Source: Tsuneonella troitsensis (GTDB lineage Bacteria; Pseudomonadota; Alphaproteobacteria; Sphingomonadales; Sphingomonadaceae). Taken from it: a stretch of DNA of 64,000 nt. Shown here in pieces: positions 34,691 through 43,374 of this stretch (position 1 is the stretch's first letter; the number at the start of each line of letters is the position of its first letter). A program made the translations under genes and the position numbers. The stretch lies in NCBI RefSeq assembly GCF_001441535.1, contig NZ_LMAU01000007.1, positions 62,001 through 126,000 of the forward strand, read 5' to 3'. A model generated the notes under the pieces. The model was not told where the DNA came from, did not search any database, and was given only the letters and a program-made list of their open reading frames with translations.

Positions 34691-35335
34691 TCATGGAAGT
34701 TCACGGAGTCCCGTGGTCGCATAATGACTCAATCGCTGGCGTTTAAAACGCGCGAAGGTTGAAACGGGGGCGAAAGGTTCGCCTTCCTTTTTTTCTCTCT
34801 CGCGCAGGTCAAAGTGTTGCCGGATGTGATCGAGCACTGACGGATAGAGCCGTGTCGTGAACTCGATGCCGATCCGGTCGTCGCGCCGCCACCGGGCGAC
34901 AGCCTCGAGCGGGCCGATCGGGCCGATCTTGATCGTCAGGCGGTTACCCGATTCGAGCTTCTCGGCGTCGTCGGAGAACGGGCAGCCGGTTTCCGACAGG
35001 TCGGTGATGACGAGCTCGCGCGAGCCGGCGGTCGTATAGATCCGTCCGACGATCGCGATCTTGTGCCGGTCCGCAGCGCGCTCCATGGAAGTGCGCGGCG
35101 GGGGTGGCGCTGCGGGCGGGCGGCCGGGCGGCGGTTCGGGGGCGGGATCTTGCGGGGGCGGCGGTGGTGCGGGTTCGCCGGCTTCGGCAGGCACTGCATT
35201 CGTCTGGCTGCCCAGGAACTGCGCCAGGGCAGCACGGACCGCGGACTCCTCGCCCAGATTCACCGCGGGCTTCCCGCTGAGCCAGCATGCCCAGAGCGAT
35301 CCGTTTCTGGCCACGAAGAACAGATCGTCATCCAT
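34691..35335 (-). CDS. PilZ domain protein
   Basis: The 214-residue protein has an N-terminal alpha/beta segment (DDDLFFVARNGSLWACWLSGKP), a Pro-rich linker and a PilZ domain from about residue 95 with RAADR (RxxxR) and DLSETG (D/NxSxxG), the two c-di-GMP-binding motifs. It may thus be a diguanylate receptor. Start is chosen at the ATG 35333-35335 where the conserved-looking part begins; the frame also allows GTG at 35395. It converges with the anti-sigma gene. Confidence 0.7.
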   Translation of the reverse strand: MDDDLFFVARNGSLWACWLSGKPAVNLGEESAVRAALAQFLGSQTNAVPAEAGEPAPPPPPQDPAPEPPPGRPPAAPPPPRTSMERAADRHKIAIVGRIYTTAGSRELVITDLSETGCPFSDDAEKLESGNRLTIKIGPIGPLEAVARWRRDDRIGIEFTTRLYPSVLDHIRQHFDLREREKKEGEPFAPVSTFARFKRQRLSHYATTGLRELP

Positions 35336-35395
35336 CCCGTCGGAATGCGGAGCATCGCCATGCGGGTCAACCGGGGGTGGGATAGGTAAAGTCAC

Positions 35396-35690
35396 CTAGC
35401 AAAGCCGTTCGTTCGGCGACCCGATCCGTATTGTCCACTAGGCCCGCCGCGAGACAATCGCAATTGCCCGCCTGTACGAAACGATGTGCCCGGGTAGAGT
35501 TCCCTTGGGTCGCCCCGGCACGAACGGCTCTGGACATCTTCGTTGACCCTGAATCACAGCCGAGGTCGGCCCGGACGCGCGAGATCACCGCTTCGTCTGG
35601 ACCGGTTTCGTGCCTCGGGTCCGACTGTGCCGGCAAATACCCCTGGGGTGGAACCATTACTTACGCGAGTTCGGCAGATTTGTGGTGCTC
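35396..35690. other. Intergenic, nothing recognised
   Basis: About 295 nt between the PilZ gene and the DUF1996 gene. Short open frames exist on both strands but none has codon bias, ribosome site or family motif. This is where G+C content begins to fall, and it may be the left edge of an inserted segment. Confidence 0.4.
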
Positions 35691-36962
35691 TTAATGCAGC
35701 ATGTCAGCCATTGGTGTTGCCGATCGAGGGTTGGGGTTGATCCAGCCATAAGATGGCTGTGAGGCGCCTATGAGCTGGAAGCCGTTGCCTAAGTCACCGC
35801 CGCTGCAGTCCAAGCCCTTGTTGATGCAGTTATCAAGCCACATCCGCTTCACGGACCCGACCCACTGTTCCATATAGTCGGAATGCAGCGTCTCACCGGG
35901 CTTAGCACCGGCTTTCATGTGGTCGCTAGAAAGGCGCAAGCGAGAGCGCTTCGTCCCTCCCGATATCGTCGCGTACATGTCCTCCGTGACTGTCCATGCG
36001 ACCTTGCTTTCATTCTGAGGTATTACATAGGGATGTGTCGCAGGACACTTCAGGTATCCCCAACTGCCGTAATCAGCGTACGCAAGGTGCGAGCGGTGGT
36101 TTGGCGTATCAAGATGCTTTCCATCCCAGCAGTTTGGCGCAGCCATGTCCGCCACAAGGGTGTCCCCCGCCTTGCAACCCGACTGGAAAACTGCGTCAAG
36201 ATCGCTGTAGTGGCCACCTGTGCCACCAGTGCAGTACCAGCTTGCACCCTGCCCCGGAGTGTCCGGATTGGTCGGGTCCCAGCCGAATACCTTTCGTAAG
36301 CCATTGGGTAGACCAACACATTTCCCTTGAAACGTCGCACTACCAGGCGTGCAACGGGCAGAGCTCGCCATCGGGCGCTTGTAGTAGACAGCGATCCAGT
36401 CGCCATTACGGACATACCCTTTGTCGTCGATGAGTGCGGGCATCCAATAGGCTGATCTGTTGAGCGTATGCGGGCCATAGTTGCAGTTTGAGTTGCCAAC
36501 GGAGGCCGCTAGAGACGACATCGTAGTGTTCGCATCGACGCTGGAAGGTCCCCAAAACAGGTGCAGGTGGGATGCTCCGCTTTTGCCAGGCTTTACGAGT
36601 GGGTCATCGTACCGTAGCGGACCTTCCGCCCCGCACGTCAGGCGAAATGCCCCTTCCTCGGCGCCATACAGACTGGGTATTGCCCCTGTGCCCCAAGAAA
36701 GTTGTAGCCCGTGTGCGACGGGAAAGCTCGCTACCAAGTCAGGGGCCCCGTCGAGGGTCGGTGACAAGACGTAGCCATCTCCCGAGCTAACAGCAGTCGT
36801 GGGAGTGGGCGTAGGAGTGGGGCTGGGTTGTGCGTCAGAGATCTTTTCTCGGCTCTTGCCACCTTTTGCGGCGGTAGAGACTTCGCCCTCACCTTCGTCA
36901 GGGACACAGCCGGACAACAACAGTGCTGTGACCATCACAAGCATCGAGCTAAATTTGCGCAT
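35691..36962 (-). CDS. DUF1996 domain lipoprotein
   Basis: A 423-residue exported lipoprotein: basic start, hydrophobic stretch and lipobox LLLSGC (Cys about 19), a Thr/Pro linker (PSPTPTPTPTT) at about 50, then a DUF1996-like domain with SHLHLFWGPSSVDANTT, RSAYWMPALID, FPNGLRKVFGW-like NGLRKVFGWDP and NHRSHLAYADYG. DUF1996 is best known in fungi and actinobacteria as secreted proteins of unknown, perhaps metal- or glycan-related, function. The ATG at 36960-36962 follows GTGGGGGAC. G+C is lower than in core genes, consistent with acquisition. Confidence 0.82.
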   Translation of the reverse strand: MRKFSSMLVMVTALLLSGCVPDEGEGEVSTAAKGGKSREKISDAQPSPTPTPTPTTAVSSGDGYVLSPTLDGAPDLVASFPVAHGLQLSWGTGAIPSLYGAEEGAFRLTCGAEGPLRYDDPLVKPGKSGASHLHLFWGPSSVDANTTMSSLAASVGNSNCNYGPHTLNRSAYWMPALIDDKGYVRNGDWIAVYYKRPMASSARCTPGSATFQGKCVGLPNGLRKVFGWDPTNPDTPGQGASWYCTGGTGGHYSDLDAVFQSGCKAGDTLVADMAAPNCWDGKHLDTPNHRSHLAYADYGSWGYLKCPATHPYVIPQNESKVAWTVTEDMYATISGGTKRSRLRLSSDHMKAGAKPGETLHSDYMEQWVGSVKRMWLDNCINKGLDCSGGDLGNGFQLIGASQPSYGWINPNPRSATPMADMLH

Positions 36963-37161
36963 ACAGTCCCCCACTTGAGGAGACTTTGCAGGACGTTGGT
37001 TAATTCCGGCCTTACGGCCTCAGTGAACGAATTTAACCGGACGCCCTTGCTGGCGGCGCCGGTCCGCTCAGGACAGCCTTCAACCTAAGGCTGACGATGG
37101 TCAAAGCGGAAGTCATTTAAGGCGAAATCCGGCCGGTTAAGATGATATCGCCATTATTATG

Positions 37162-37177
37162 CTAATTCCTCATTAAC
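37162..37177 (+). promoter_or_regulatory. CtrA-like binding site upstream of ctrA-type gene
   Basis: CTAA-N7-TTAAC (37162-37177) differs in one base from the CtrA consensus TTAA-N7-TTAAC and lies 47 nt upstream of the GTG of the CtrA-type gene. In Caulobacter ctrA is autoregulated, so a self-bound site is expected. Further TTAA copies occur nearby (37,135-37,140 and 37,031) without the N7 partner. Confidence 0.55.
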
Positions 37178-37223
37178 CATTTTCGCTCACTCCAAGGAAG
37201 ACCAGCCTATGAGGAGGTAACCC

Positions 37224-37919
37224 GTGCGCATTCTGCTGATTGAAGACGAGCCGACGACGGCCAAGGCAATTGAGCTGCTGCTCACAATCGAAGGGTTCAA
37301 TGTCTATTCGACCGATCTGGGCGAGGAGGGCCTGGATCTCGGCAAGCTCTACGACTACGACGCCATACTGCTCGACCTTCACCTGCCTGATATGCACGGT
37401 TACGACGTGCTCAAGAAGCTACGCGTGGCCAAGGTGCAAACGCCGGTCCTGATCCTCTCGGGCAATTGCGAAATGGACAGCAAGATCCGGAGTTTCGGCT
37501 TCGGCGCAGACGACTACGTGACAAAGCCATTTCATCGAGAGGAACTGGTCGCGCGCATCCACGCGGTAGTCCGCCGGTCAAAAGGCCATTCGCAGTCCTT
37601 AATCCGCACTGGCAAATTGGCCGTCAACCTCGACGCTAAGACCGTTGAAGTCGACGGCGCACGTGTGCACCTGACAGCCAAGGAATATGCGATAGTGGAG
37701 CTCCTTTCCCTCAGGAAAGGCAGCACGCTAACCAAGGAAATGTTCCTGAACCACCTCTATGGAGGAATGGACGAACCCGAGGGCAAGATCATCGATGTAT
37801 TCATCTGCAAGCTGCGCAAGAAGCTGGCCCATGCGAGCGGGGGCGAGAACTACATCAATACGGTGTGGGGCCGAGGCTATAACCTACGCGATTCTGAGGA
37901 AGAATTGAAGGCTGCGTGA
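37224..37919 (+). CDS. ctrA: CtrA-type OmpR-family response regulator
   Basis: The 231-residue receiver-plus-winged-helix regulator is close to alphaproteobacterial CtrA throughout: [33 protein letters not shown], Asp51 in [55 protein letters not shown] and [13 protein letters not shown]. CtrA controls cell-cycle, motility and envelope genes. Differences from the usual invariant text ([19 protein letters not shown]) and a position among accessory genes leave open that this is a second, diverged copy. Start is GTG, preceded by GAGGAGG at 37211-37217. Confidence 0.82.
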   Translation: MRILLIEDEPTTAKAIELLLTIEGFNVYSTDLGEEGLDLGKLYDYDAILLDLHLPDMHGYDVLKKLRVAKVQTPVLILSGNCEMDSKIRSFGFGADDYVTKPFHREELVARIHAVVRRSKGHSQSLIRTGKLAVNLDAKTVEVDGARVHLTAKEYAIVELLSLRKGSTLTKEMFLNHLYGGMDEPEGKIIDVFICKLRKKLAHASGGENYINTVWGRGYNLRDSEEELKAA

Positions 37920-38291
37920 CGGTGCCGGCGTAAAAGAAAATCAGCGGCAAGTTGCGGACATCGGCAGCATGAGGCCGCTTTCCTTGCAATTTAAGGCACT
38001 TATCAATCGACGGTCATTTCCCTGATCGCTTCGAAGATACTTTCCCCGGCGGCGAGCCGCTTGTCACAGAATAGCGGGAGAGATTGCGGACCGATGTTTG
38101 GGAGCTTTGCGCGAAATGACTTGGCTGCGGAGCATATCCCGAGCGCAGGCAGATTATCGCCTCGACATGATGCGCAGACTCAACATTGGCACGCGGGATC
38201 TCGGGCGCGGCCTGTTCGTCTCAAAGCACAAGAGGGACGGCAATGATGGCCCAGCTACTCGACCCCATCCGGCCACTCTGATCATTGAAAA
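37920..38291. other. Intergenic with weak hairpin, no gene recognised
   Basis: About 370 nt after the CtrA-type gene. A GCGGC...GCCGC pair with a large loop at about 37,947-37,980, followed by TTTCC, may be a weak terminator. Short open frames have no ribosome site or bias. No other structure is seen. Confidence 0.4.
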
Positions 38292-39185
38292 CTATGGCTC
38301 GACGGGGCCGAAAGATTGCTCGTGGTTCGCGACCTCCTTCAGCATTTCAATGAGATTGGCCCGCCAATGAACCGCAGGCTCCCCGAGCACTTTCCTGGTC
38401 TGTGAGCAATCCAGGAGTGAGAAGCGCGGACGCCTCGCAGGCGTGGGGTAGTCAGCCGTACTGATCGGCACGACGTTGACGCTTGCCTCGAGCAAGCCAA
38501 GCCGGTTGGCTTCCTCTTTAATCGCTACGGCAAAATCGTACCAGCTGGCCACTCCGGCATCGGTGTGGTGCCAAATGCCACTCTTCTTCTGGATGCCCAG
38601 TTGCCAAACGGTGCTTGCGAGCCCCGCTACCCACGTTGGTGATCCGATCTGATCTGAGACCACTCGAACTTCCTCTCGCGACCGCATGACTCGCAGCATC
38701 GTATTGACGAAATTCGCCCCTTGTCGCCCGTATACCCATGACGTTCTGACGACTGTTGCGGAAGCCCCCGCGGCATCCTCGCCGTCGGACTTGGTGCGAC
38801 CATAAACTGAAAGCGGATTGCGCTGATCTTCGGGTTTATACGCTCTAGAGGTGCTGCCATCGAAAACGAAGTCGGTCGAGACGTGGACAAAATGCGCCCC
38901 GCATGCGCGCCCGGCTTCAGATAGCGCTCCCACCGCGCGAGCGTTGACCGCATACGCAGTATCAGGCTCGGATTCGGCACGATCGACCGCAGTATAAGCG
39001 GCCGCATTGATCAACAAGTTAGGGACGTGCATCGCGACAACGTCCCGAATGGCGCCCTCGTCGTTCAAGTCGAGCTCGTGCCGGGAAATGCCCGTGCATT
39101 GCCAATTTGCCGGAACTCGCTGCAAAAGCGCGCGTCCGAGTTGACCAGTTGATCCGATAATCAAGGCTCTAGGAGGAACTGTCAT
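38292..39185 (-). CDS. rfbD: dTDP-4-dehydrorhamnose reductase family (RmlD-like)
   Basis: The 297-residue extended-SDR protein has IIGSTGQLGRALL (NADPH), NAAAYTAVDRAE, STDFVFDG and the catalytic YGRTK pair, the RmlD/RfbD pattern, plus the C-terminal TPARRPRFSLLD strand that RmlD proteins share. It would make dTDP-L-rhamnose from the 4-keto sugar. RmlA, RmlB and RmlC are not in the window, so it may serve a pathway encoded elsewhere or reduce another dTDP/UDP-sugar. The ATG at 39183-39185 is preferred over a GTG at 39203. Confidence 0.85.
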   Translation of the reverse strand: MTVPPRALIIGSTGQLGRALLQRVPANWQCTGISRHELDLNDEGAIRDVVAMHVPNLLINAAAYTAVDRAESEPDTAYAVNARAVGALSEAGRACGAHFVHVSTDFVFDGSTSRAYKPEDQRNPLSVYGRTKSDGEDAAGASATVVRTSWVYGRQGANFVNTMLRVMRSREEVRVVSDQIGSPTWVAGLASTVWQLGIQKKSGIWHHTDAGVASWYDFAVAIKEEANRLGLLEASVNVVPISTADYPTPARRPRFSLLDCSQTRKVLGEPAVHWRANLIEMLKEVANHEQSFGPVEP

Positions 39186-39230
39186 AGGCCCGCGCCTGTG
39201 CACGGCTCCAGACTGCGGTCAAGGCAACAA

Positions 39231-39419
39231 TCACCAAATTGAAGCGATGACCCGTCCCGCGTTTGCCCAAGCAACCGCCACGATAAGCCCGATCACGAGG
39301 ACTTCCGGCACACGCCTCCATATGGGGCGAGTGTCGATGCGGCGGTTCTTCCGCTGCACATCGACGATCCCCCGAAACTGGGTCTGATTCCGCACGGGAG
39401 GCAGCTTGTCTTGCGGCAT
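39231..39419 (-). CDS. Possible small single-helix membrane protein
   Basis: A 62-residue open frame with a basic N-terminal half (QRKNRRIDTRPIWRR) and one membrane helix (VLVIGLIVAVAWANAGRV). G/C-rich third positions support coding, but no ribosome site is evident and no family is known to me. It lies between the pilus chaperone gene and the RmlD-like gene, both in the same direction. Confidence 0.35.
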   Translation of the reverse strand: MPQDKLPPVRNQTQFRGIVDVQRKNRRIDTRPIWRRVPEVLVIGLIVAVAWANAGRVIASIW

Positions 39420-39525
39420 TCGGGATCCATGGCTGGTAAGGACCTAAGAAAGCAAGCGTGATGTGACAAAGACCCCTTCGAAAGCGGCAGGCCCAACCCT
39501 GCGACGCCCACTGAATCCGAGAGGT

Positions 39526-40215
39526 TCAAAATGCCAGTTTCGTCACCCGTGATCCCCGGGCCACAGAAAAGTGCGCTGGAGTGTCGTGGGGAAGGGTCTG
39601 CTCCCAGATCGCCCCGGCATAGAGTCTCTTGGCGGGTAGCGCGCGGCAGTCCTTGCCCTCCCCATCACATTGCTTGCCGTCGAAAATCTCCTGCGAAGCG
39701 TTGCCCTCGTTGCGTATTAGCAGGGCTCTCCCGACCCGCTCACTTGTGAGCGCATCGGTCGCTTGTGCCGGGCGGGCAAGTACCAGTACGTCGTAGCCCA
39801 CCAGAACCTTGACCGCACTCACCTCGGACGTCACTTCTCCCGCGACCGGCCTGATTGCGACCCGGTAAACACGCTCGCGCGCGGGCCGGACGCCAGCCAA
39901 AGCTACACGGATCACGCGCCGCTCACCGGGAGCGAGGACTATCCGCTGGGGGGATACCAGCAACCCCGCTGCTAGCGGATCCCGCGCATCGACGCGGCTC
40001 TCTTCTCTCGTGCCAGGATTGAGAATCTCGAATGGCTCGGCCAGGACATACATGCGTTCAGACCCGGTATTCGAGACCTCGATATCATCGCGAGGTGCCT
40101 CGTTAGGTTCGAGGTCCACGATGACCTGGCTCAGAACCATGTCCGCACTTGCTGCCGAGGGTGAAAGCATCGCGAGACTGGCAAGCAGTACATGTCCAGC
40201 AACGAAGCTACGCAT
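39526..40215 (-). CDS. Periplasmic pilus chaperone (alternate chaperone-usher type)
   Basis: A 229-residue exported protein with a signal peptide (to SAASA), an N-terminal immunoglobulin-like domain (SQVIVDLEPNEAPRDDIEVSNTGSERMYVLAE, then SPQRIVLAPGERRVIRVAL) and a second domain ending RVTKLAF. The layout is PapD-like, with features of the CS1/TcfB alternate family. It abuts the usher stop, which lies one base away, and closes the pilus operon. It would hold pilin subunits in the periplasm and hand them to the usher. Confidence 0.82.
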   Translation of the reverse strand: MRSFVAGHVLLASLAMLSPSAASADMVLSQVIVDLEPNEAPRDDIEVSNTGSERMYVLAEPFEILNPGTREESRVDARDPLAAGLLVSPQRIVLAPGERRVIRVALAGVRPARERVYRVAIRPVAGEVTSEVSAVKVLVGYDVLVLARPAQATDALTSERVGRALLIRNEGNASQEIFDGKQCDGEGKDCRALPAKRLYAGAIWEQTLPHDTPAHFSVARGSRVTKLAF

Positions 40216-42789
40216 TCAATTTCCCTTTCCTTTGGGCGTGTTGACCAGCTGCGAAAGTTGCTGGCTGGTGCCATCGATTTGATCCTCGCAGCATATGACT
40301 GCGCCCAAACGGACTACAGATTTGTCGGTACTCGACTCCTCCGGGAGTTCGAGTGCGTAGCGTGCGCCGGTGGAGGTCATCACCTCGAGCGTCACCCCTT
40401 CTGGTACCTCGAGCTGGAAGTACCCTGCGTCGTCCGTCTGGGTCCAGACACCCCGGCCCGTGATTGTAGCCCTTGCAATCGGCGCGCCGCTCAAATCCAT
40501 GAGCTGCCCGAACTTGATGACGACCGGTGCGGCAACCCACCTAAGCTGAGTGACCGATCCCGGGTACAGGCCGATTTCTCTCGGCGACCTGTCGTATGAC
40601 ACCAGATCGGCCCCGACGGGTCGGACACGGACATTATAGGCTCTGTACGCTTCGAGGCGAAGATAGGCAGGACGCGGTCCATTGACGTATCCTGATACGT
40701 GGTCGTTGACGAGAATGTCGAACCGGTCGCCTTCCCTCGCGCCCGCTATCTGCGCGACTATCACGCTGCCCGTCGTCGATTTGCCGATCGGCCGTGCAGG
40801 TGCACCGCCGCCGGCCACGAACGTCGTCTGCAGACCGACCGTATACTGGGTGCTCGCGTTGCCCTCTCGTTCGGTCCGCGACAGATCTCCCGCGACAGAG
40901 GCGAACGGATGTGTGAATTCTAGCGAGGCAAGTGCGCTTTCCTCATTGGGACTGTGCTCGTAGCCAGCTCCTGCCGCCAACTCTCCACCAAGGACATCGC
41001 CGCTCCACCCGCCGGACACCGATCCGGCGGCCCCGCTACCTCTCTGGTCATCCTCGATCGAGGACTTCCTGATCCCGCCCAGCGCAGTGATTCCCCCGCG
41101 CCGGCCTGTGAACCGCAGTGCGACACCTGCAAAACCGGCGGTACCGGATTCGGTCGCCGTAAAATCGCTGCGAAGCGTCAGAACGGCCGTTCCCATCCGG
41201 GCCGCATCCCATTCGATCGCCGGTCCAACCGCGTACTTGAGTTCGCCCTTGGCCTCGTCGCGAAGGAACATCGTACCAAGCAGGCGGAAATTGCCGCGGG
41301 TAAATGACACTAGTCCGCCCGCCTGCGTATAGCCCCGCCCGGTCACGCGGCTCGTCTCACCCAATCCGGATGGCACACCCTGAATGAAGGGATTCGAAGC
41401 TCCGACTGTGTTGCTTTCTGCCGCCGACAAGGCCCGTAAATCGAAACTGTAATTAAACGGGCCGGACCCCGTCGAGTTAACGCGAACTAGGCTTCCCAGG
41501 CGCCCATCGCTGCTCGCAAGGATTGCCGCTCGCGCCTGCGCGATGCCGGACAGGATGGTTACTCCTACCTCGGCAGACTGAAAGGGGTCTCCCAGCGAAA
41601 CCTGACCGTCCAGGGCTAGTCCCTGGGACAACCGCCTCGCATAACCACCCTGCAGCAGGAAACCGTCGGATGCGACTGCAATGGCGTCGCGGTGGCTACC
41701 GGCATTGACCCCGCCAAACAGATAAAAATCGCTGCGCCCGAGCGAAGGGATCCGGCGATTTTTGGAATAGAACCGTCGTTCCTCGCGTATGAGGTCGCCA
41801 GGTTCATCGATGCGAAGCGTCAGCTCATAGCTGCCCTCCGGTAGACCCGAAGTGTCGATCTGCTGGCTTCCCGCCTCATAGATCTTCGAGCTGACGACCC
41901 GGCCATCGTATAACGCGTCAACGCGGGCCCGTCGGTCGAGGTAAACAATGACCGGACTGCCAAAGAGCTGTTCCCGATCGCGGCGCGTGTCGATCTGGCT
42001 CTCGATACCAAGCCCCACGATACGCGTGCTTCCCACGAGGCTATTGCCGGCCGTCCAGAACAACCCGGCGCTGTACCGGCGCTCAGGCTTGTCCCATTCG
42101 GCGACCATCCGGTCCACTGAAATGCCGTTGCCGTCCTGAAAACTGAAGTCTGCACGCAGTCGCTGCTCGCCTCTCGCCACGACGAGCTGGTTCTGGATGT
42201 TGACGTATCGCTCACCGCCCTCGCTCTGGCCCGAAACGAACCCTCCAATCGAATTGACCAGCGATAGCTGGCGAGCCGGCACGGGCAGGTATCGCTCCTC
42301 GATGCGGTCTTCAATTCTGACGAAACGGGGATTGAGAAAGATATCCAGTCGGAAGCGGTCTCGCGAAAAGATCACGCCAACATCATTGGGAGCGAGGCGG
42401 CCACACCTCAAGCGATCACTCGAGGGAGTGCAGGCAAGATCGCCGTTTGCGGGAAGCGGCAAGCTGATCGTCTGGAGAACTGCACTCGCATCAGCGAGGG
42501 AGGGCAGGATACTGACAACTGCGGCCGGCTCAGCGAACGTGACCTGGTCGGGGCTGACGCGCACAATGGCCTCGCCCCGGCGGATGCCGCCAAAATATAC
42601 GTCCACCATCAATTCATGATCGCGGGTCAGGTCCGAGAAGCCGTCGGGCTCTCCGACCGCGATCATCGGCGAAGAAGCCGCTGCTATCGCGGGGACACAA
42701 GCGGAAGCCATCGCCGCAACAAGGAGCCGCATCCGCCACGCCGAAGTCCCTCGACCGGGTGAGCTCGATGCCACGGTCTGGACCTTCAC
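40216..42789 (-). CDS. Outer-membrane usher (CS1/TcfC-like)
   Basis: An 857-residue usher with a signal region, an N-terminal domain holding a likely disulfide (LACTPSSDRLRCGRLA), a long strand-rich barrel (about 180-640), and C-terminal beta-sandwich domains (about 690-850, DLSGAPIARATITGRGVWTQTDDAGYFQLEVPEG). The size and the FYSKNRRIPSLGRSDFYLFGG start of the barrel match TcfC/CS1-type ushers rather than classical FimD. It translocates and assembles pilins made by the two genes upstream. Its ATG overlaps the second pilin stop. Confidence 0.85.
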   Translation of the reverse strand: MKVQTVASSSPGRGTSAWRMRLLVAAMASACVPAIAAASSPMIAVGEPDGFSDLTRDHELMVDVYFGGIRRGEAIVRVSPDQVTFAEPAAVVSILPSLADASAVLQTISLPLPANGDLACTPSSDRLRCGRLAPNDVGVIFSRDRFRLDIFLNPRFVRIEDRIEERYLPVPARQLSLVNSIGGFVSGQSEGGERYVNIQNQLVVARGEQRLRADFSFQDGNGISVDRMVAEWDKPERRYSAGLFWTAGNSLVGSTRIVGLGIESQIDTRRDREQLFGSPVIVYLDRRARVDALYDGRVVSSKIYEAGSQQIDTSGLPEGSYELTLRIDEPGDLIREERRFYSKNRRIPSLGRSDFYLFGGVNAGSHRDAIAVASDGFLLQGGYARRLSQGLALDGQVSLGDPFQSAEVGVTILSGIAQARAAILASSDGRLGSLVRVNSTGSGPFNYSFDLRALSAAESNTVGASNPFIQGVPSGLGETSRVTGRGYTQAGGLVSFTRGNFRLLGTMFLRDEAKGELKYAVGPAIEWDAARMGTAVLTLRSDFTATESGTAGFAGVALRFTGRRGGITALGGIRKSSIEDDQRGSGAAGSVSGGWSGDVLGGELAAGAGYEHSPNEESALASLEFTHPFASVAGDLSRTEREGNASTQYTVGLQTTFVAGGGAPARPIGKSTTGSVIVAQIAGAREGDRFDILVNDHVSGYVNGPRPAYLRLEAYRAYNVRVRPVGADLVSYDRSPREIGLYPGSVTQLRWVAAPVVIKFGQLMDLSGAPIARATITGRGVWTQTDDAGYFQLEVPEGVTLEVMTSTGARYALELPEESSTDKSVVRLGAVICCEDQIDGTSQQLSQLVNTPKGKGN

Positions 42790-43274
42790 TCAGGCGCGAT
42801 GGTGATGGACAGGACACCGCTGTATGAGCCGGCGCGCGCATTCTGCAGAACCTGGTCCCGAAGCCGGATGGTGAGGCTTGCCGATGTCGGAGGTCCACTG
42901 TTGCAGGTCTGCTGTTTTACGCTTGAGACGAACCCAGGTGTGGCAGCTCCTGGAATGAGGCTGGTACCGCTGGTGGCGCCAGGCGCATCCGCCCACAGGA
43001 CATCGTAAGCCAACTGCGAAGTTCCGGACACCAGCACAAAAGCATTTCCGGCCCCACCTCCCGCGGCGATGACAGAATAGCGTTCGATGCGGCTGGACGT
43101 GAATGCGCACACGCTTTGGCTGAGCGAAGTGTCAGCAAGGCTGGTCACAAGACCGAAGCTCACGTCCGCGAGGCCTGTTAGCCGCGCCCGCTCCTGCGCC
43201 TGCGCGGTGGCCGGCACGAGCATCGTCGCATAACAAGCGATCACAGGCCCGATAAGGAGAACCACGTACCTCAT
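42786..43274 (-). CDS. Minor or tip pilin, paralogue of the first pilin
   Basis: A 162-residue exported protein: signal peptide to about residue 26, then strands LTGLADVSFGL, an SVCAFTSS...QQTCNSG Cys pair, and a final VLSITIAPE strand. It aligns along its length with the neighbouring pilin (ARxxGLxDxxF at the start of the mature part, SGxxxSASL near the end), so both derive from one ancestor. It is shorter in the N-terminal donor region. It sits after a terminator and just before the usher, so lower abundance (tip or initiator role) is plausible. Confidence 0.72.
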   Translation of the reverse strand: MRYVVLLIGPVIACYATMLVPATAQAQERARLTGLADVSFGLVTSLADTSLSQSVCAFTSSRIERYSVIAAGGGAGNAFVLVSGTSQLAYDVLWADAPGATSGTSLIPGAATPGFVSSVKQQTCNSGPPTSASLTIRLRDQVLQNARAGSYSGVLSITIAPE

Positions 43275-43297
43275 GGGAACGTGGTAAAAAGTTTTGG

Positions 43298-43312
43298 TTA
43301 AGATTTGCTTGA
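43298..43312 (-). promoter_or_regulatory. CtrA-like site before the second pilin gene
   Basis: Read on the minus strand, TCAA-N7-TTAAC, one base off the CtrA consensus, lies about 24-38 nt upstream of the start codon of the second pilin and downstream of the terminator of the first. It could drive pilin-usher-chaperone transcription independent of read-through. Confidence 0.4.
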
Positions 43313-43318
43313 GACAGC

Positions 43319-43356
43319 AAAAACCCGCCGCGGAGTATGAACTCCTCGGCGGGTCG
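43319..43356 (-). terminator. Intrinsic terminator between the two pilin genes
   Basis: On the minus strand, ACCCGCCG pairs with CGGCGGGT (43347-43354 with 43323-43330), extended inside by a GGAGT/ACTCC stem, and is followed by TTTTG. It starts about 20 nt after the major pilin stop. Partial read-through would leave more major-pilin mRNA than usher mRNA, as in other pilus operons. Confidence 0.8.
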
Positions 43357-43374
43357 TTTTGGGGGATGCCAGGA

